Assembly (NCBI RefSeq): GCF_900188225.1
Contig: NZ_FZOC01000009.1
Coordinates: 18,544 to 82,543, forward strand
Direction: 5' to 3'
Length of the DNA stretch: 64,000 bases
DNA from: Humidesulfovibrio mexicanus
GTDB taxonomy: Bacteria; Desulfobacterota; Desulfovibrionia; Desulfovibrionales; Desulfovibrionaceae
In this document: piece by piece, positions 35,980-44,005 of the stretch
Position numbering within the stretch: position 1 is the stretch's first letter
Layout: every line of letters starts with the position of its first letter
Position numbers and translations under genes: made by a program
Notes under the pieces: generated by a model
Databases searched by the model: none
Seen by the model: the letters and a program-made list of their open reading frames with translations, nothing else
Told to the model about the DNA's origin: nothing

Positions 35980-37344
35980 ATGACGCGCGTTTTCGTCTTG
36001 TGGGATGACTCGCACCTGTGGGGCCTGCTTGTGCTGCGCTTTCTGCGCGCGCTCCGGCTGCCCCACAAGATTTTGCGCGCCCATGACATAGCCGAGGGCG
36101 CGCTGTCTGGCAAGCCCGCCGCCTTCTGCGGGACCGCCGGGGAAGGCATAGCCGATGGCGGAGCGCACGACGCCCCGCCCCTGCTCATCGTGCCCGGAGG
36201 CTGGGCGCGCGGCAAGGCCCTGCGCCTGGGTCCGGCGGGCGTGCAGGCCATACGCGGCTTCGTGGCGCAGGGCGGCTGCTACCTGGGCTTCTGCGGCGGG
36301 GCCGGGCTGGCGCTCACCAGCCCACGGCCGGGGGATTCCCTGGGCCTGTGCCCCTGGGGCCGCATGGGCTTTGCCGGGCGCCTGCAACATTTCCTCTCCG
36401 GCGATGTGCGCCTGGCCCTTGCACCGCAGTCCGGCGGCCTTGCCCTGCCCGGCGCGCAGGAACTGCTGGGCCAGGTGTGGTGGCCCGCCCAGTTCGCGCC
36501 GTCCGGCGACAAAGACGGCGAAGGGGACGGCGGCGTGACGGTGCTGGCCCGCTACTGCGGCCTTGGGCCGGATTTCCAGGTGGCGGACTTGGCCCTTGCC
36601 CGTTTCCCGGACGAGGCGCTCTCGGACTGGGAAAACCTATACGGCCTGCAAGTGCGGCCGCACTTCCTCTTCGGCCGCCCGGCGGTCATTGCCGGAACCC
36701 ATGGGCAGGGGCGCTACGTGCTCTCCTACCCGCACCTGGAAACGCCGGATTCGCCCCAGGCCAACGCCTGGCTGGCGCATTTGCTGCACAGCCTGGCGGG
36801 CGCGCACTGCGCGGAAGCGGCCAGCCCGCCCTGGCGCGTAGGCGGCGCGCCGCCGCGCTGGCCCGATGCCGCGCTGCTGGCGGCCAAGGCCGCCGTGGAA
36901 GAGGTCATCGCCCTGGGGCAGGAGCACCTGCTGCTGTTCTGGCGCAACCCCTGGCTGCTGGGCTGGCGGCGCGGCATTCCCGGACCGGGCGTCAACAGCC
37001 TGTACGCGCTTGTGTGCGAGGCGCTGGAATGCGCCCCGCCAGCGCCCGGCGGCCCGGCCGCGGCCTTCTGGGAGGCCAGCCGGGAGGAATTCGCCCGGCT
37101 CGCGGCGCTGTTCCGGCAGGGGGTTTCCGGCCTGCTTCTGGCCGAGCGCCTGGACATGACCGTGCGCCAGACGCCGGGCATGGACGGGGGGGACGAGGTG
37201 TTCGCGCGCAGCCTGCGCGACATGCGCGCCGCGCTCTTCGGCCTGCCGCCCGCCTCGGGCGGGGTGTGCGGGCAGATGCTGGCCATGCTGGAGGAACTGC
37301 TGGCGCGGGCGTGGGAGGCGAACGGCATCCAGCCTACCCGATAA
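35980..37344 (+). CDS. Protein with biotin-protein-ligase N-terminal-like (glutamine amidotransferase-like) domain
   Basis: 454 residues. The first 250 residues match the BPL_N type-1 glutamine amidotransferase-like fold: LLIVPGGWARGKALRLGPAGVQAIRGFVAQGGCYLGFCGGAGLAL, with the nucleophile-elbow Cys in LGFCGGAG, then VIAGTHGQGRYVLSYPHLETPDSPQANAWL. The rest is Ala/Leu-rich helix of unknown type. The family is known in Deltaproteobacteria as an uncharacterised protein; no ligase catalytic domain is attached. It is divergent from valS (gap 114 nt) and shares its promoter region. Confidence 0.75.
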   Translation: MTRVFVLWDDSHLWGLLVLRFLRALRLPHKILRAHDIAEGALSGKPAAFCGTAGEGIADGGAHDAPPLLIVPGGWARGKALRLGPAGVQAIRGFVAQGGCYLGFCGGAGLALTSPRPGDSLGLCPWGRMGFAGRLQHFLSGDVRLALAPQSGGLALPGAQELLGQVWWPAQFAPSGDKDGEGDGGVTVLARYCGLGPDFQVADLALARFPDEALSDWENLYGLQVRPHFLFGRPAVIAGTHGQGRYVLSYPHLETPDSPQANAWLAHLLHSLAGAHCAEAASPPWRVGGAPPRWPDAALLAAKAAVEEVIALGQEHLLLFWRNPWLLGWRRGIPGPGVNSLYALVCEALECAPPAPGGPAAAFWEASREEFARLAALFRQGVSGLLLAERLDMTVRQTPGMDGGDEVFARSLRDMRAALFGLPPASGGVCGQMLAMLEELLARAWEANGIQPTR

Positions 37345-37446
37345 GGTCCGGCGCCATTTTTCACAACGAATCATGTTTGTTCACAAATAACCACGGTGCA
37401 GCCAAGAATGTGGCGTCCCCCCATTTTTTTGCCAAAGGACCGGTGC

Positions 37447-38085
37447 ATGTCTCCCGCCAGCAAAAAGCATTTCCCTTCACTCTTTTCCTTCCTCCTCCTC
37501 ACCATCGGCCTGATCTGCGGCACGGCACACGCGCAGCCGCAGGGGCACACGGCGGACGATACGGCCGCAACACTGGCGAACGCTTCCCTCAAGGAACACG
37601 AGCCGTTCATCCGCAGGTGCTACCAGTTGGCCATAGACGCCGGAAAGAAGGGGAACCATCCTTTTGGAGCCCTGCTGGTGCACAAAGGCAAGATCGTACT
37701 GGAAGCGGAGAACACCGTGTTGACCGACAACGACTTCACCAACCATGCGGAGATGAATCTTATTGCGGAGGCGGCGCGCACGCTGTCAAGGCAGATCATC
37801 CCGGAGGCGACCGTGTACACCAGTTGCGCGCCCTGCGCCATGTGCACCGCGACCCTCGCGATGGCTGGCTTTACCCGAATAGTGTACGGCGTCTCCCACG
37901 ACGCTCTCAACAAACGCTTCGGGCTCAAGGGCAAGTCCGTGTCCTGCCCGGCCCTGTTCAAGACCATGGGCATGGAGCTGGAATTCGTCGGGCCGGTTCT
38001 CGAAAAGGAAGGCCTGCGTGTATTCGACTTCTGGCCCGAGAAAGATCCGCACGCGCAAATGCTCAAGAAGCAGGCGCGCAAGTAA
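37447..38085 (+). CDS. Exported nucleoside/guanine-deaminase-family protein
   Basis: 212 residues. The cytidine-deaminase-like zinc site is complete: His100-Ala-Glu102 (TNHAEMN) and Pro-Cys130-x2-Cys133 (SCAPCAMC), and the order matches guanine deaminase/TadA-like enzymes. An N-terminal Sec signal with cleavage near THA|Q (FSFLLLTIGLICGTAHAQ) predicts a periplasmic location, unusual for this fold. The RBS is aaagga 8 nt before ATG 37447; ATGs further up lack one. GC content and codons look lower than in the neighbours, hinting at transfer. It could remove amino groups from external nucleobases; substrate unknown. Confidence 0.8.
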   Translation: MSPASKKHFPSLFSFLLLTIGLICGTAHAQPQGHTADDTAATLANASLKEHEPFIRRCYQLAIDAGKKGNHPFGALLVHKGKIVLEAENTVLTDNDFTNHAEMNLIAEAARTLSRQIIPEATVYTSCAPCAMCTATLAMAGFTRIVYGVSHDALNKRFGLKGKSVSCPALFKTMGMELEFVGPVLEKEGLRVFDFWPEKDPHAQMLKKQARK

Positions 38086-38252
38086 ATCCATGCCAAAGTC
38101 GGCACGCCGCCCCCCCTGGACTTCACGCTGCAGCGGATTGGCCGACACCAGTCCGGCGGCGGACCTTCTCCAGGCGCTTTGACGACGCAATGCCCCGTTC
38201 TTGACGCCCACGTCCATCTGGACTAGCGCATTCCCTTCGCTGCCCATCCGGC

Positions 38253-38314
38253 CCGGCGGGACGACCCGCCGGAGGACAAACCGTCCGCGCCGCCCGTTCA
38301 CGGGGACGACCCCG
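38253..38314 (+). ncRNA. Guanidine-II (mini-ykkC) riboswitch
   Basis: Two hairpins with the diagnostic ACGR loops. P1 is CCGGCGGG-ACGA-CCCGCCGG (38253-38272), P2 is CGGGG-ACGA-CCCCG (38301-38314), joined by a linker beginning AGGAC. Only 24 nt separate P2 from the ATG of a SugE/Gdx-type exporter, with the RBS aaggaa at 38324-38329 directly after P2. This is the known layout: guanidinium binding is expected to free the RBS. Confidence 0.85.
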
Positions 38315-38337
38315 CCAGCCTTCAAGGAACACACATC

Positions 38338-38655
38338 ATGCCGTGGATATATCTGGTCATCGCCGGGCTCTTCGAGGTGGCCTGGGCGGTGGGACTCAAG
38401 TATACGGAAGGCTTCACCCGCTTTGTGCCCTCGGTGCTGGTGGCCGGGGCCATGGTCGCCAGCATGGGCCTTTTGGGCCTGGCCGTGCGGCATCTGCCCA
38501 TCGGCACGGCCTACGCCGTGTGGACGGGCATCGGCACGCTTGGCGCGGCGGCGTTCGGCATGGCGGTGCTGGGCGAGCCCGCCGGGGCCCTGCGCCTGTG
38601 CTGCATCGGCCTCATCGCCGCGGGCATTGCGGGGCTGAAGCTCCTGCCCGCGTAA
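38338..38655 (+). CDS. gdx: Guanidinium exporter of the SMR family (SugE/Gdx)
   Basis: 105 residues, four-helix small multidrug resistance protein. The SugE/Gdx subgroup signature is present: [26 protein letters not shown] with the essential Glu13, and the [16 protein letters not shown] segment. Gdx proteins export guanidinium in exchange for protons, and the riboswitch just upstream supports exactly that role. Length is standard. The start is fixed by aaggaa 9 nt upstream. Confidence 0.93.
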   Translation: MPWIYLVIAGLFEVAWAVGLKYTEGFTRFVPSVLVAGAMVASMGLLGLAVRHLPIGTAYAVWTGIGTLGAAAFGMAVLGEPAGALRLCCIGLIAAGIAGLKLLPA

Positions 38656-38754
38656 GCGCGCGGCCGGGCGCAGTGCCGGGGCCTCCGCCCAGACGTCTGC
38701 GGCAAGTCCGCCGGGCCGCTCGCCGAATCGCCCGCAACGCGCAGCGCCGGGCGC

Positions 38755-38788
38755 AAAAAAGCCCCCGCGCCATGACGGACGCGGGGGC
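38755..38788 (-). terminator. Rho-independent terminator of the RRM gene
   Basis: Minus strand GCCCCCGCG...CGCGGGGGC followed by TTTTTT (seen as AAAAAA at 38755-38760 on plus). Confidence 0.85.
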
Positions 38789-38809
38789 CTGTTCCATGCG
38801 GCGTGGTGT

Positions 38810-39076
38810 CTAGTAGCGGCGGGGCGGGCGGGGAGCACGCTCCTTGGCTTCGTTGACGCGCAGGGTGCGGCCGCCGAAGTCTTTGCCGTCCAGGGCCTCA
38901 ATGGCCTTGGCGGCGCCTGCGTCCTCCATCTCCACAAAGCCGAAGCCGCGGAAGCGGCCGGTCTCGCGGTCCATGACGAATTTGACCATCTGCACTTCAC
39001 CGTAGGTGGCGAACAGATCGCGAATCTCGTCTTCCTTGGCGCTGAAAGGCAAATTACCGACGTAAATGGACTTCAT
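38810..39076 (-). CDS. RRM-type RNA-binding protein
   Basis: 88 residues, a single RNA recognition motif: RNP2 is IYVGNL (4-9), RNP1 is RGFGFVEM (43-50), with the standard beta-alpha-beta-beta-alpha-beta order. A short Arg/Pro-rich tail (APRPPRRY) follows. Such glycine-poor bacterial RRM proteins are often cold-induced RNA chaperones. RBS ggag-like and its own terminator indicate a monocistronic gene. Confidence 0.92.
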   Translation of the reverse strand: MKSIYVGNLPFSAKEDEIRDLFATYGEVQMVKFVMDRETGRFRGFGFVEMEDAGAAKAIEALDGKDFGGRTLRVNEAKERAPRPPRRY

Positions 39077-39338
39077 CGCTTCCTACTCCTCAAAAGTGAA
39101 AGACACGAATACCCGCCTTGCGTCGCCGTGGCGCGGCTCACCCGAAGCCGTGTTGCGGCGCCCCAAGCTTGCCTTGACCTATAGGCCGCACTATCCCAGC
39201 GAACCAAAAACAGCAAGAGGGAAAAGGCCAAAATGAAAGCATGTTGCAGGTTTTTTTTCCTCTTCAGCGGCAGGCTATGCCCTGACTGACCGGGCTTCAA
39301 GGCGCGGAGCCTTACGCATTGGCCGATTTCCTGGCCAA

Positions 39339-41189
39339 CTACCCCTTGCGGCTCAGGATGCCGCCGCTGCCGGAAAACGCGGAAAAATCCAGCGTTGGCG
39401 CAGCGTCGTACAGGTCCAGCAGCTGGTTGGAGCGTTCCACCTGCGCTTCGGTGCGCGCCTCGCAAACGCGCAGGGCCGAGGCCGAGGCGTCCTCTTCCGC
39501 CCGCTCCCGCGCGGCTGGGGCGATCCAGGCGGCAGCCGCGGCGTCCTCGCCGCCAGCACGCGCGCCCCGCGCCTCGCTCTCCAGCGCCGTGAGGAAACCG
39601 CCGCCGCCCGTCAGGGTGTCTTGAACCTCATCCGTGCGCGACAACAGCGCCACCAGAAAACGTTCCTCGTCCAGCCACAGGCTTTGGCCCGTGCGCGCCA
39701 CGCCGATGGAATCGAGCGCCGTGGAGCGGCTGGCCGCGAGACTGGTCCAGGTGTCCACCACACCGGCGCGCACCTCGCCAGCGTTGCGGGAAAGCAGGTC
39801 CTGCACCTCGTTGTAGGAATCGAGCACCGCGGCCAGGGCGTCGGCCAGGGCCTGCGCACCCTCCTGCACGCGCACGGGCGCGGCCTCCCCGAACACGCCG
39901 GACGCCGTCAGCGTCAGCCGCCCGGAGTCGGCGCTGAAAACCCCGCTGGGACTGGTGCGCGTTCGGCCGTCGACGACCATTGCAGCCTCGCCGCCATATT
40001 CCGCCGGGTCGCCCAGGCCCAAGGCGTCCAGCAGCCCCTGCGCGGCCGCGTCCGCCCCGGAAAGCCTGAGCCGCCAGCCGCTCTTGCCCGAGGTCTCCGT
40101 CACCTCCAGGCCGCTGGCCTCGGCAAGGCCGCGTTCGCCCGTGGGCAGCTCGTACACGCGGGTGGCGGGAACAAGCCGCGCGGCCATGGAGGGCGAGGCC
40201 GAACCCAGCACCCGCGCCATGCGCGCCAGCACCTCGCCCCAGGTGTCGCCGCTGGCCACCTGGATGCTCACCTCGCCGCTCTCCCCCGCAGCCCCGGAGG
40301 CCGGACCCACGAGGTAGTCCAAGGTGTAGGCGCCGGGCGCAAGGGTGGTCTCGGCCTCGGGGTCGAAGCCCTGGCTGGCGTAGCGCGTGGCCCTGGCCGT
40401 GGACAGCACGGCCGCCTTGGTGACGCCGATCGCGGCGATGCCGTCCGCATCTCCGGAAACGCCCGCCAGCCGTTCCGCCGCCCCGGCCGAAAGGTCCAGC
40501 CAGCGCGTAAGGGCCGAGGACGCGCCCGTGGTCGCGGCGAGCGACGCCGCCTGCCCGGCCTGCGAAGCATCAGCCGAAAGCACCAGCGCTTCCCGGCCGA
40601 TGAACATGCCCGAGGCGTTCCGGCGCACCTCGGCCTCCACGGCCAGGGACGAGGCGTTCACGGCCTCGGCCACGGCGTCGTGCACCTGGCCGGCCGTCCA
40701 GCCCGCGCCGATGTCCACGCTCAGGCTGTCGGTCTGTTCGCCAAGGGAGAGGGTAAGGCCATAGGTTCCGGCGGCCAGGCCGGAGGCGGCGGATTCGCGG
40801 CGCTGGCGGCTGGCCAGGCGCTCCTCCAGGGACGACGCGCCCGGCTCGTTGACGCTGGCCGCAAGCGCGCCAAAGGCCTGGCCGCCCACGCTGGCCGTGC
40901 GCGCGCCCAGGGGCGTTGCGCCCAGGCCCAGTCCGCCCACGGGCCACTCCACGGCGTCCAGGCGTTCCTCCAGCCGCGCGAGCGCCCCGGAAAGCGAGGC
41001 CGTGAGACTGCCCACAAGGCGTTTCTGGGTGGTGGAGGACAAATGCTGCCGGGCGTCGTCCAGGCCGGATTGGGTGGGGCCCACGCGGGCGCGGGAGCCG
41101 TCCACGTACAGGGAGACCCCGGCGGGCAGGCCGGTGGCGTCAGCTCCCCCGGCTATCCCCGGGGAGCCCCCCCATTTGATGCTCGTCAT
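39339..41189 (-). CDS. Large protein of flagellar hook/cap-like type, function uncertain
   Basis: 616 residues, Ala/Ser/Gly-rich, no signal peptide, with heptad-like ends: AQVERSNQLLDLYDAAPTLDFSAFSGSGGILSRKG at the C-terminus and SSTTQKRLVGSLTASLSGALARLEERL near the N-terminus. The middle has repeated units like GTYGLTLSLGEQTDSLSVDIGAGWTAGQVHDAVAEAVNASSLAVEAEV, similar in style to flagellin-hook and FliD beta domains (LDI..G.TL..VA..IN). With fliJ and a MotE-like gene close upstream, an axial flagellar component or FliD-related protein is plausible. Its start overlaps the 3' end of truA by 50 nt. Identification remains open. Confidence 0.6.
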   Translation of the reverse strand: MTSIKWGGSPGIAGGADATGLPAGVSLYVDGSRARVGPTQSGLDDARQHLSSTTQKRLVGSLTASLSGALARLEERLDAVEWPVGGLGLGATPLGARTASVGGQAFGALAASVNEPGASSLEERLASRQRRESAASGLAAGTYGLTLSLGEQTDSLSVDIGAGWTAGQVHDAVAEAVNASSLAVEAEVRRNASGMFIGREALVLSADASQAGQAASLAATTGASSALTRWLDLSAGAAERLAGVSGDADGIAAIGVTKAAVLSTARATRYASQGFDPEAETTLAPGAYTLDYLVGPASGAAGESGEVSIQVASGDTWGEVLARMARVLGSASPSMAARLVPATRVYELPTGERGLAEASGLEVTETSGKSGWRLRLSGADAAAQGLLDALGLGDPAEYGGEAAMVVDGRTRTSPSGVFSADSGRLTLTASGVFGEAAPVRVQEGAQALADALAAVLDSYNEVQDLLSRNAGEVRAGVVDTWTSLAASRSTALDSIGVARTGQSLWLDEERFLVALLSRTDEVQDTLTGGGGFLTALESEARGARAGGEDAAAAAWIAPAARERAEEDASASALRVCEARTEAQVERSNQLLDLYDAAPTLDFSAFSGSGGILSRKG

Positions 41190-42006
41190 GGGCCGCGTCC
41201 TTCGAAGGCGCGCCCGCGTCCGGGGCGTCGTCCCCCTCGCCGGGGTAGAACACCCGCTCCATGCACAGGCCCCTGGCCGGGGCCGTGGCCGGTGCTGCGG
41301 CGCGGTCGCGCTTCTCAAGGATGCATCGGACATCGCCGGGCGCGACTTTACCCCGGCCCACCTCCACCAGGCAGCCCATGATGTTGCGGACCATCTGCTT
41401 CAAAAAGCCGTTGGCCTGGAAGCGCCAGACGCACTCCTCCGGCCCGGGGCCCGGCTCGCGCCAGATGCGCATGAGGGTGCGCACCGTGCCGCGCGGCCCC
41501 AGGGGCGTGCCCAGGTTGCGGAAGCTGTTGAAGTCGTGCGTGCCCAGCAGCAGGGTGGCGGCCTGGTCCATGGCGGCCAGGTTGAGCCCTGGCGTGGCCC
41601 ACACGAAGCGGCGGCGCAGGGGATTCACCGGCCCTTGCCCCAGCCACAGGGTGTAGCCGTAGATCTTGCTTGCGGCGTTGAACCGGGCGTGGAAGCCCGC
41701 TGGCGCGGGAACAGCGGCAAGCACGCGCACGTCCGGCGCAAGCAGGCTGTTGAGGGCCTTGTCCCAAGGCACGCGGGCATACCGCTCCGGCACGTCGAAA
41801 TGCGCGCGCTGCCCCAGGGCGTGCACGCCGGAGTCCGTGCGCCCGGAGGCCTCCACATGCGTCGGTTCCCCGACGACACGGGCGATGGCGGCCTCCAGAT
41901 CGCTCTGCACCGTGCGCACGCCGCCTTGATGCTGCCAGCCACAGAAGTCGGTGCCGTCGTAGGCCAGGGTAAGCATGATGCGGGTGGTGGTCGTCGTCTT
42001 CGCCAT
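41140..42006 (-). CDS. truA: tRNA pseudouridine(38-40) synthase
   Basis: 288 residues, converts uridines 38-40 of the anticodon stem to pseudouridine. Catalytic Asp is in ASGRTDSGVHALGQ (about residue 58). Other TruA marks: LAYDGTDFCGWQHQ, FHARFNAASKIYGYTLW and FLKQMVRNIMGCLVEVGRGK. The C-terminus extends about 20 residues beyond the usual end, running over the next gene. No clear SD is seen before the ATG at 42006. Confidence 0.93.
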   Translation of the reverse strand: MAKTTTTTRIMLTLAYDGTDFCGWQHQGGVRTVQSDLEAAIARVVGEPTHVEASGRTDSGVHALGQRAHFDVPERYARVPWDKALNSLLAPDVRVLAAVPAPAGFHARFNAASKIYGYTLWLGQGPVNPLRRRFVWATPGLNLAAMDQAATLLLGTHDFNSFRNLGTPLGPRGTVRTLMRIWREPGPGPEECVWRFQANGFLKQMVRNIMGCLVEVGRGKVAPGDVRCILEKRDRAAAPATAPARGLCMERVFYPGEGDDAPDAGAPSKDAAHDEHQMGGLPGDSRGS

Positions 42007-42084
42007 GGGGGCGCAGGTAGCACAGCCCCGGCCGGGCGTCCACGGGGAACGCCGGGCCGGGTCTGTGCGAATGGGGCGGGAATT

Positions 42085-42813
42085 TTACTGGGCCGGGCCT
42101 TGCATCGGGGCCTGGATCTTGGTCATGGCCTCGGTGAGCTTGGCCGCCTTGTCGGTCTTGATGTAGGTCATGATCTCGCCGGCCACCTTGGGCTTCATGC
42201 CGGTCAGGATCTTGACGGCCAGGTCCTGGTCCATGTTGGAGAGCACCTCGGCCGCCTGCTTGGCCTTCATGGCCTGATACGTGTCCACCTGCCGCTTGAT
42301 GCGCGCGTCCTTGAGGCTGTCGGCCTCGTCCAGCAGCTTCTTGATGGAGGCTTCCACGCGCTTCATCTCGGCCAATTTGTCGTCAATGCTCTTTTCCATG
42401 GCGGTGAGCGCGCGTTCCTTGGCGGCCAGTTCGGCCTCGCGGCGGTTGGCGGCCCCGGCCTCGCGGCTTTCGCCCACCTTGGGCTGGGGAATGGCGCTCT
42501 CGGCCAACATGCCGCCCTCGCCCAGGGCCTCGGCCAGGGGCGCGGCCAGGTCGGCCGGAGCGTCCGGGTCGGCCGGGACGGGCTTGGCCGCCTTGCCGGA
42601 CTTGGCCGATTGCGCGGCCAGGGCGCTGGGAACGGGCAGCATGTCCTGCTCGGCCAGTTCCTGCCACAAATCAATGCCCAGGCTGCCCAGCACGGCCAGC
42701 TTCACGGCCGCCACCACGCACAAGGCCACAAGAACCTTAATGATCTTGAAGCTTATGCCGGAGCGTTGCCATTTCGTCGTATTCTTTTTGTTCAAGGAGA
42801 TTTTCTGCGACAT
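42085..42813 (-). CDS. MotE-like flagellar protein (MgtE-N domain)
   Basis: 242 residues. One N-terminal membrane helix (IIKVLVALCVVAAVKLAVLG), an Ala/Pro-rich stretch, a coiled coil (RREAELAAKERALTAMEKSIDDKLAEMKRVEASIKKLLDEAD) and a C-terminal MgtE-N-like helical domain (AAEVLSNMDQDLAVKILTGMKPKVAGEIMTYI). This is the MotE architecture, a periplasmic or stator-associated chaperone found next to fliJ. It starts 77 nt inside the fliJ gene in another frame, an unusually long overlap; no alternative start leaves the membrane helix intact. Confidence 0.78.
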   Translation of the reverse strand: MSQKISLNKKNTTKWQRSGISFKIIKVLVALCVVAAVKLAVLGSLGIDLWQELAEQDMLPVPSALAAQSAKSGKAAKPVPADPDAPADLAAPLAEALGEGGMLAESAIPQPKVGESREAGAANRREAELAAKERALTAMEKSIDDKLAEMKRVEASIKKLLDEADSLKDARIKRQVDTYQAMKAKQAAEVLSNMDQDLAVKILTGMKPKVAGEIMTYIKTDKAAKLTEAMTKIQAPMQGPAQ

Positions 42814-43177
42814 GGTGTTTCCCGGCCTGCCTGTCCTTGAGTTTTTCCAAGAGCTTGCGATTCCTGGAGCGGAGCACGGCTTCCTGCCGCCGGGTTTGCA
42901 AAATCGAGGCCAGACGTTCCAATTCGGCAGTGGCAGCGGCCTCGTCGCGCTCCAGGGCCTCGCGGTAGCGCATGAAAAGCCAAATATCCGCCTCGGTGGC
43001 GCTCTGCCCGAAGCCCGCGGCGTTGTGCGCGGCAAGCCGCTGACGCACGTCCTCCAAAGCCTGCTTCTGGGCGTCGTGGGCGGCCTGGGCCTGGGCCAGC
43101 GCCATGCGCGCCTGGTCCTCCAGCTGGCGTCGGAACTCCAGCACCTTTTGCAGTCGGAACACGAAGGGCTTGGCCAT
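42737..43177 (-). CDS. fliJ: Flagellar export protein FliJ
   Basis: 146 residues, all-helical coiled coil: MAKPFVFRLQKVLEFRRQLEDQARMALAQAQ at the N-terminus, a hallmark of FliJ, the stalk and chaperone escort of the flagellar type III ATPase. Length agrees (about 147). The 3' end overlaps the MotE-like gene. The other export genes (fliI etc.) would lie elsewhere; this window holds only this fragment of the flagellar set. Confidence 0.88.
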   Translation of the reverse strand: MAKPFVFRLQKVLEFRRQLEDQARMALAQAQAAHDAQKQALEDVRQRLAAHNAAGFGQSATEADIWLFMRYREALERDEAAATAELERLASILQTRRQEAVLRSRNRKLLEKLKDRQAGKHHVAENLLEQKEYDEMATLRHKLQDH

Positions 43178-43312
43178 GCCCCGTGATGCCACGTCGGCCC
43201 CGGCCCGGCAAGCCCCCCGGCCGCAGCCCTCCACGGCCTTGCACGCGGGGCGGGGGGCGTGTAGATTTCCGCCACCGCGCCTTCGCGGCCACATGCAAAG
43301 CCAAGGAGCCCC

Positions 43313-43996
43313 ATGAACATCCCCCCGCGCGCAGTGATATTCGACCTGGACGGCACCCTGCTGGACACCCTGGACGATCTGGCCGACTCCGGAAACGCCG
43401 TGCTGGCCGCCCTTTCCCTCCCCGTGCACCCGGTGGACGCCTACCGCTACTTCGTGGGCCTGGGCATAGAGGAGCTGGTGCGCCGCATGTTGCCCGAGGA
43501 CCGCCGCGACCCGGACTTCGTGCGCGAGGCCACGGCCATGACCGGGGTGGAGTACAAGCGCCGCTGGAAGGACAAGACCAGGCCCTACCACGGCGTGGAC
43601 CGGATGCTCGCCGGGCTTGGGGAGCTGGGGCTCCCGGCCTGCGTGCTGTCCAACAAGCCGCAGTATTACACCGACATCACGGTGAACGAATTCTTCCCGA
43701 GCGCCCCGTTCGTGCACGTGCGCGGGGCCAGGCCCGAAGTGCCCAACAAGCCGCACCCGGCCGGCGCGCTGGCGCTGGCGGCCGATCTCGGACTCACGCC
43801 AGGCGAGGTGGTCTTTGTGGGCGACACCGCCACGGACATGAAGACCGCGCGCGGCGCGGGAATGCTGCCCGTGGGCGCCCTGTGGGGCTTCCGCGACGAG
43901 GCCGAACTGCGTGAGAACGGGGCGCGGGACATCATTTCCCGGCCGGATGAATTGCCGAAGCTGCTGGCCGGGCTGATGGGACGCGGCAAAGGCTGA
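43313..43996 (+). CDS. gph: Phosphoglycolate phosphatase, HAD superfamily
   Basis: 227 residues. HAD motifs: I is VIFDLDGTLLDT, II is VLSNK, III Lys in NKPHPAG, IV is VVFVGDTATDMKTA. The cap domain shape (DDLADSGNAVLAALSLPVHPVDAYRYFVGLGIEELVRRML) is Gph-like. It removes 2-phosphoglycolate made in DNA repair. Divergent from fliJ (gap 135 nt), followed after 9 nt by the regulator gene. Confidence 0.87.
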   Translation: MNIPPRAVIFDLDGTLLDTLDDLADSGNAVLAALSLPVHPVDAYRYFVGLGIEELVRRMLPEDRRDPDFVREATAMTGVEYKRRWKDKTRPYHGVDRMLAGLGELGLPACVLSNKPQYYTDITVNEFFPSAPFVHVRGARPEVPNKPHPAGALALAADLGLTPGEVVFVGDTATDMKTARGAGMLPVGALWGFRDEAELRENGARDIISRPDELPKLLAGLMGRGKG

Positions 43997-44005
43997 ACCA
44001 CATCC

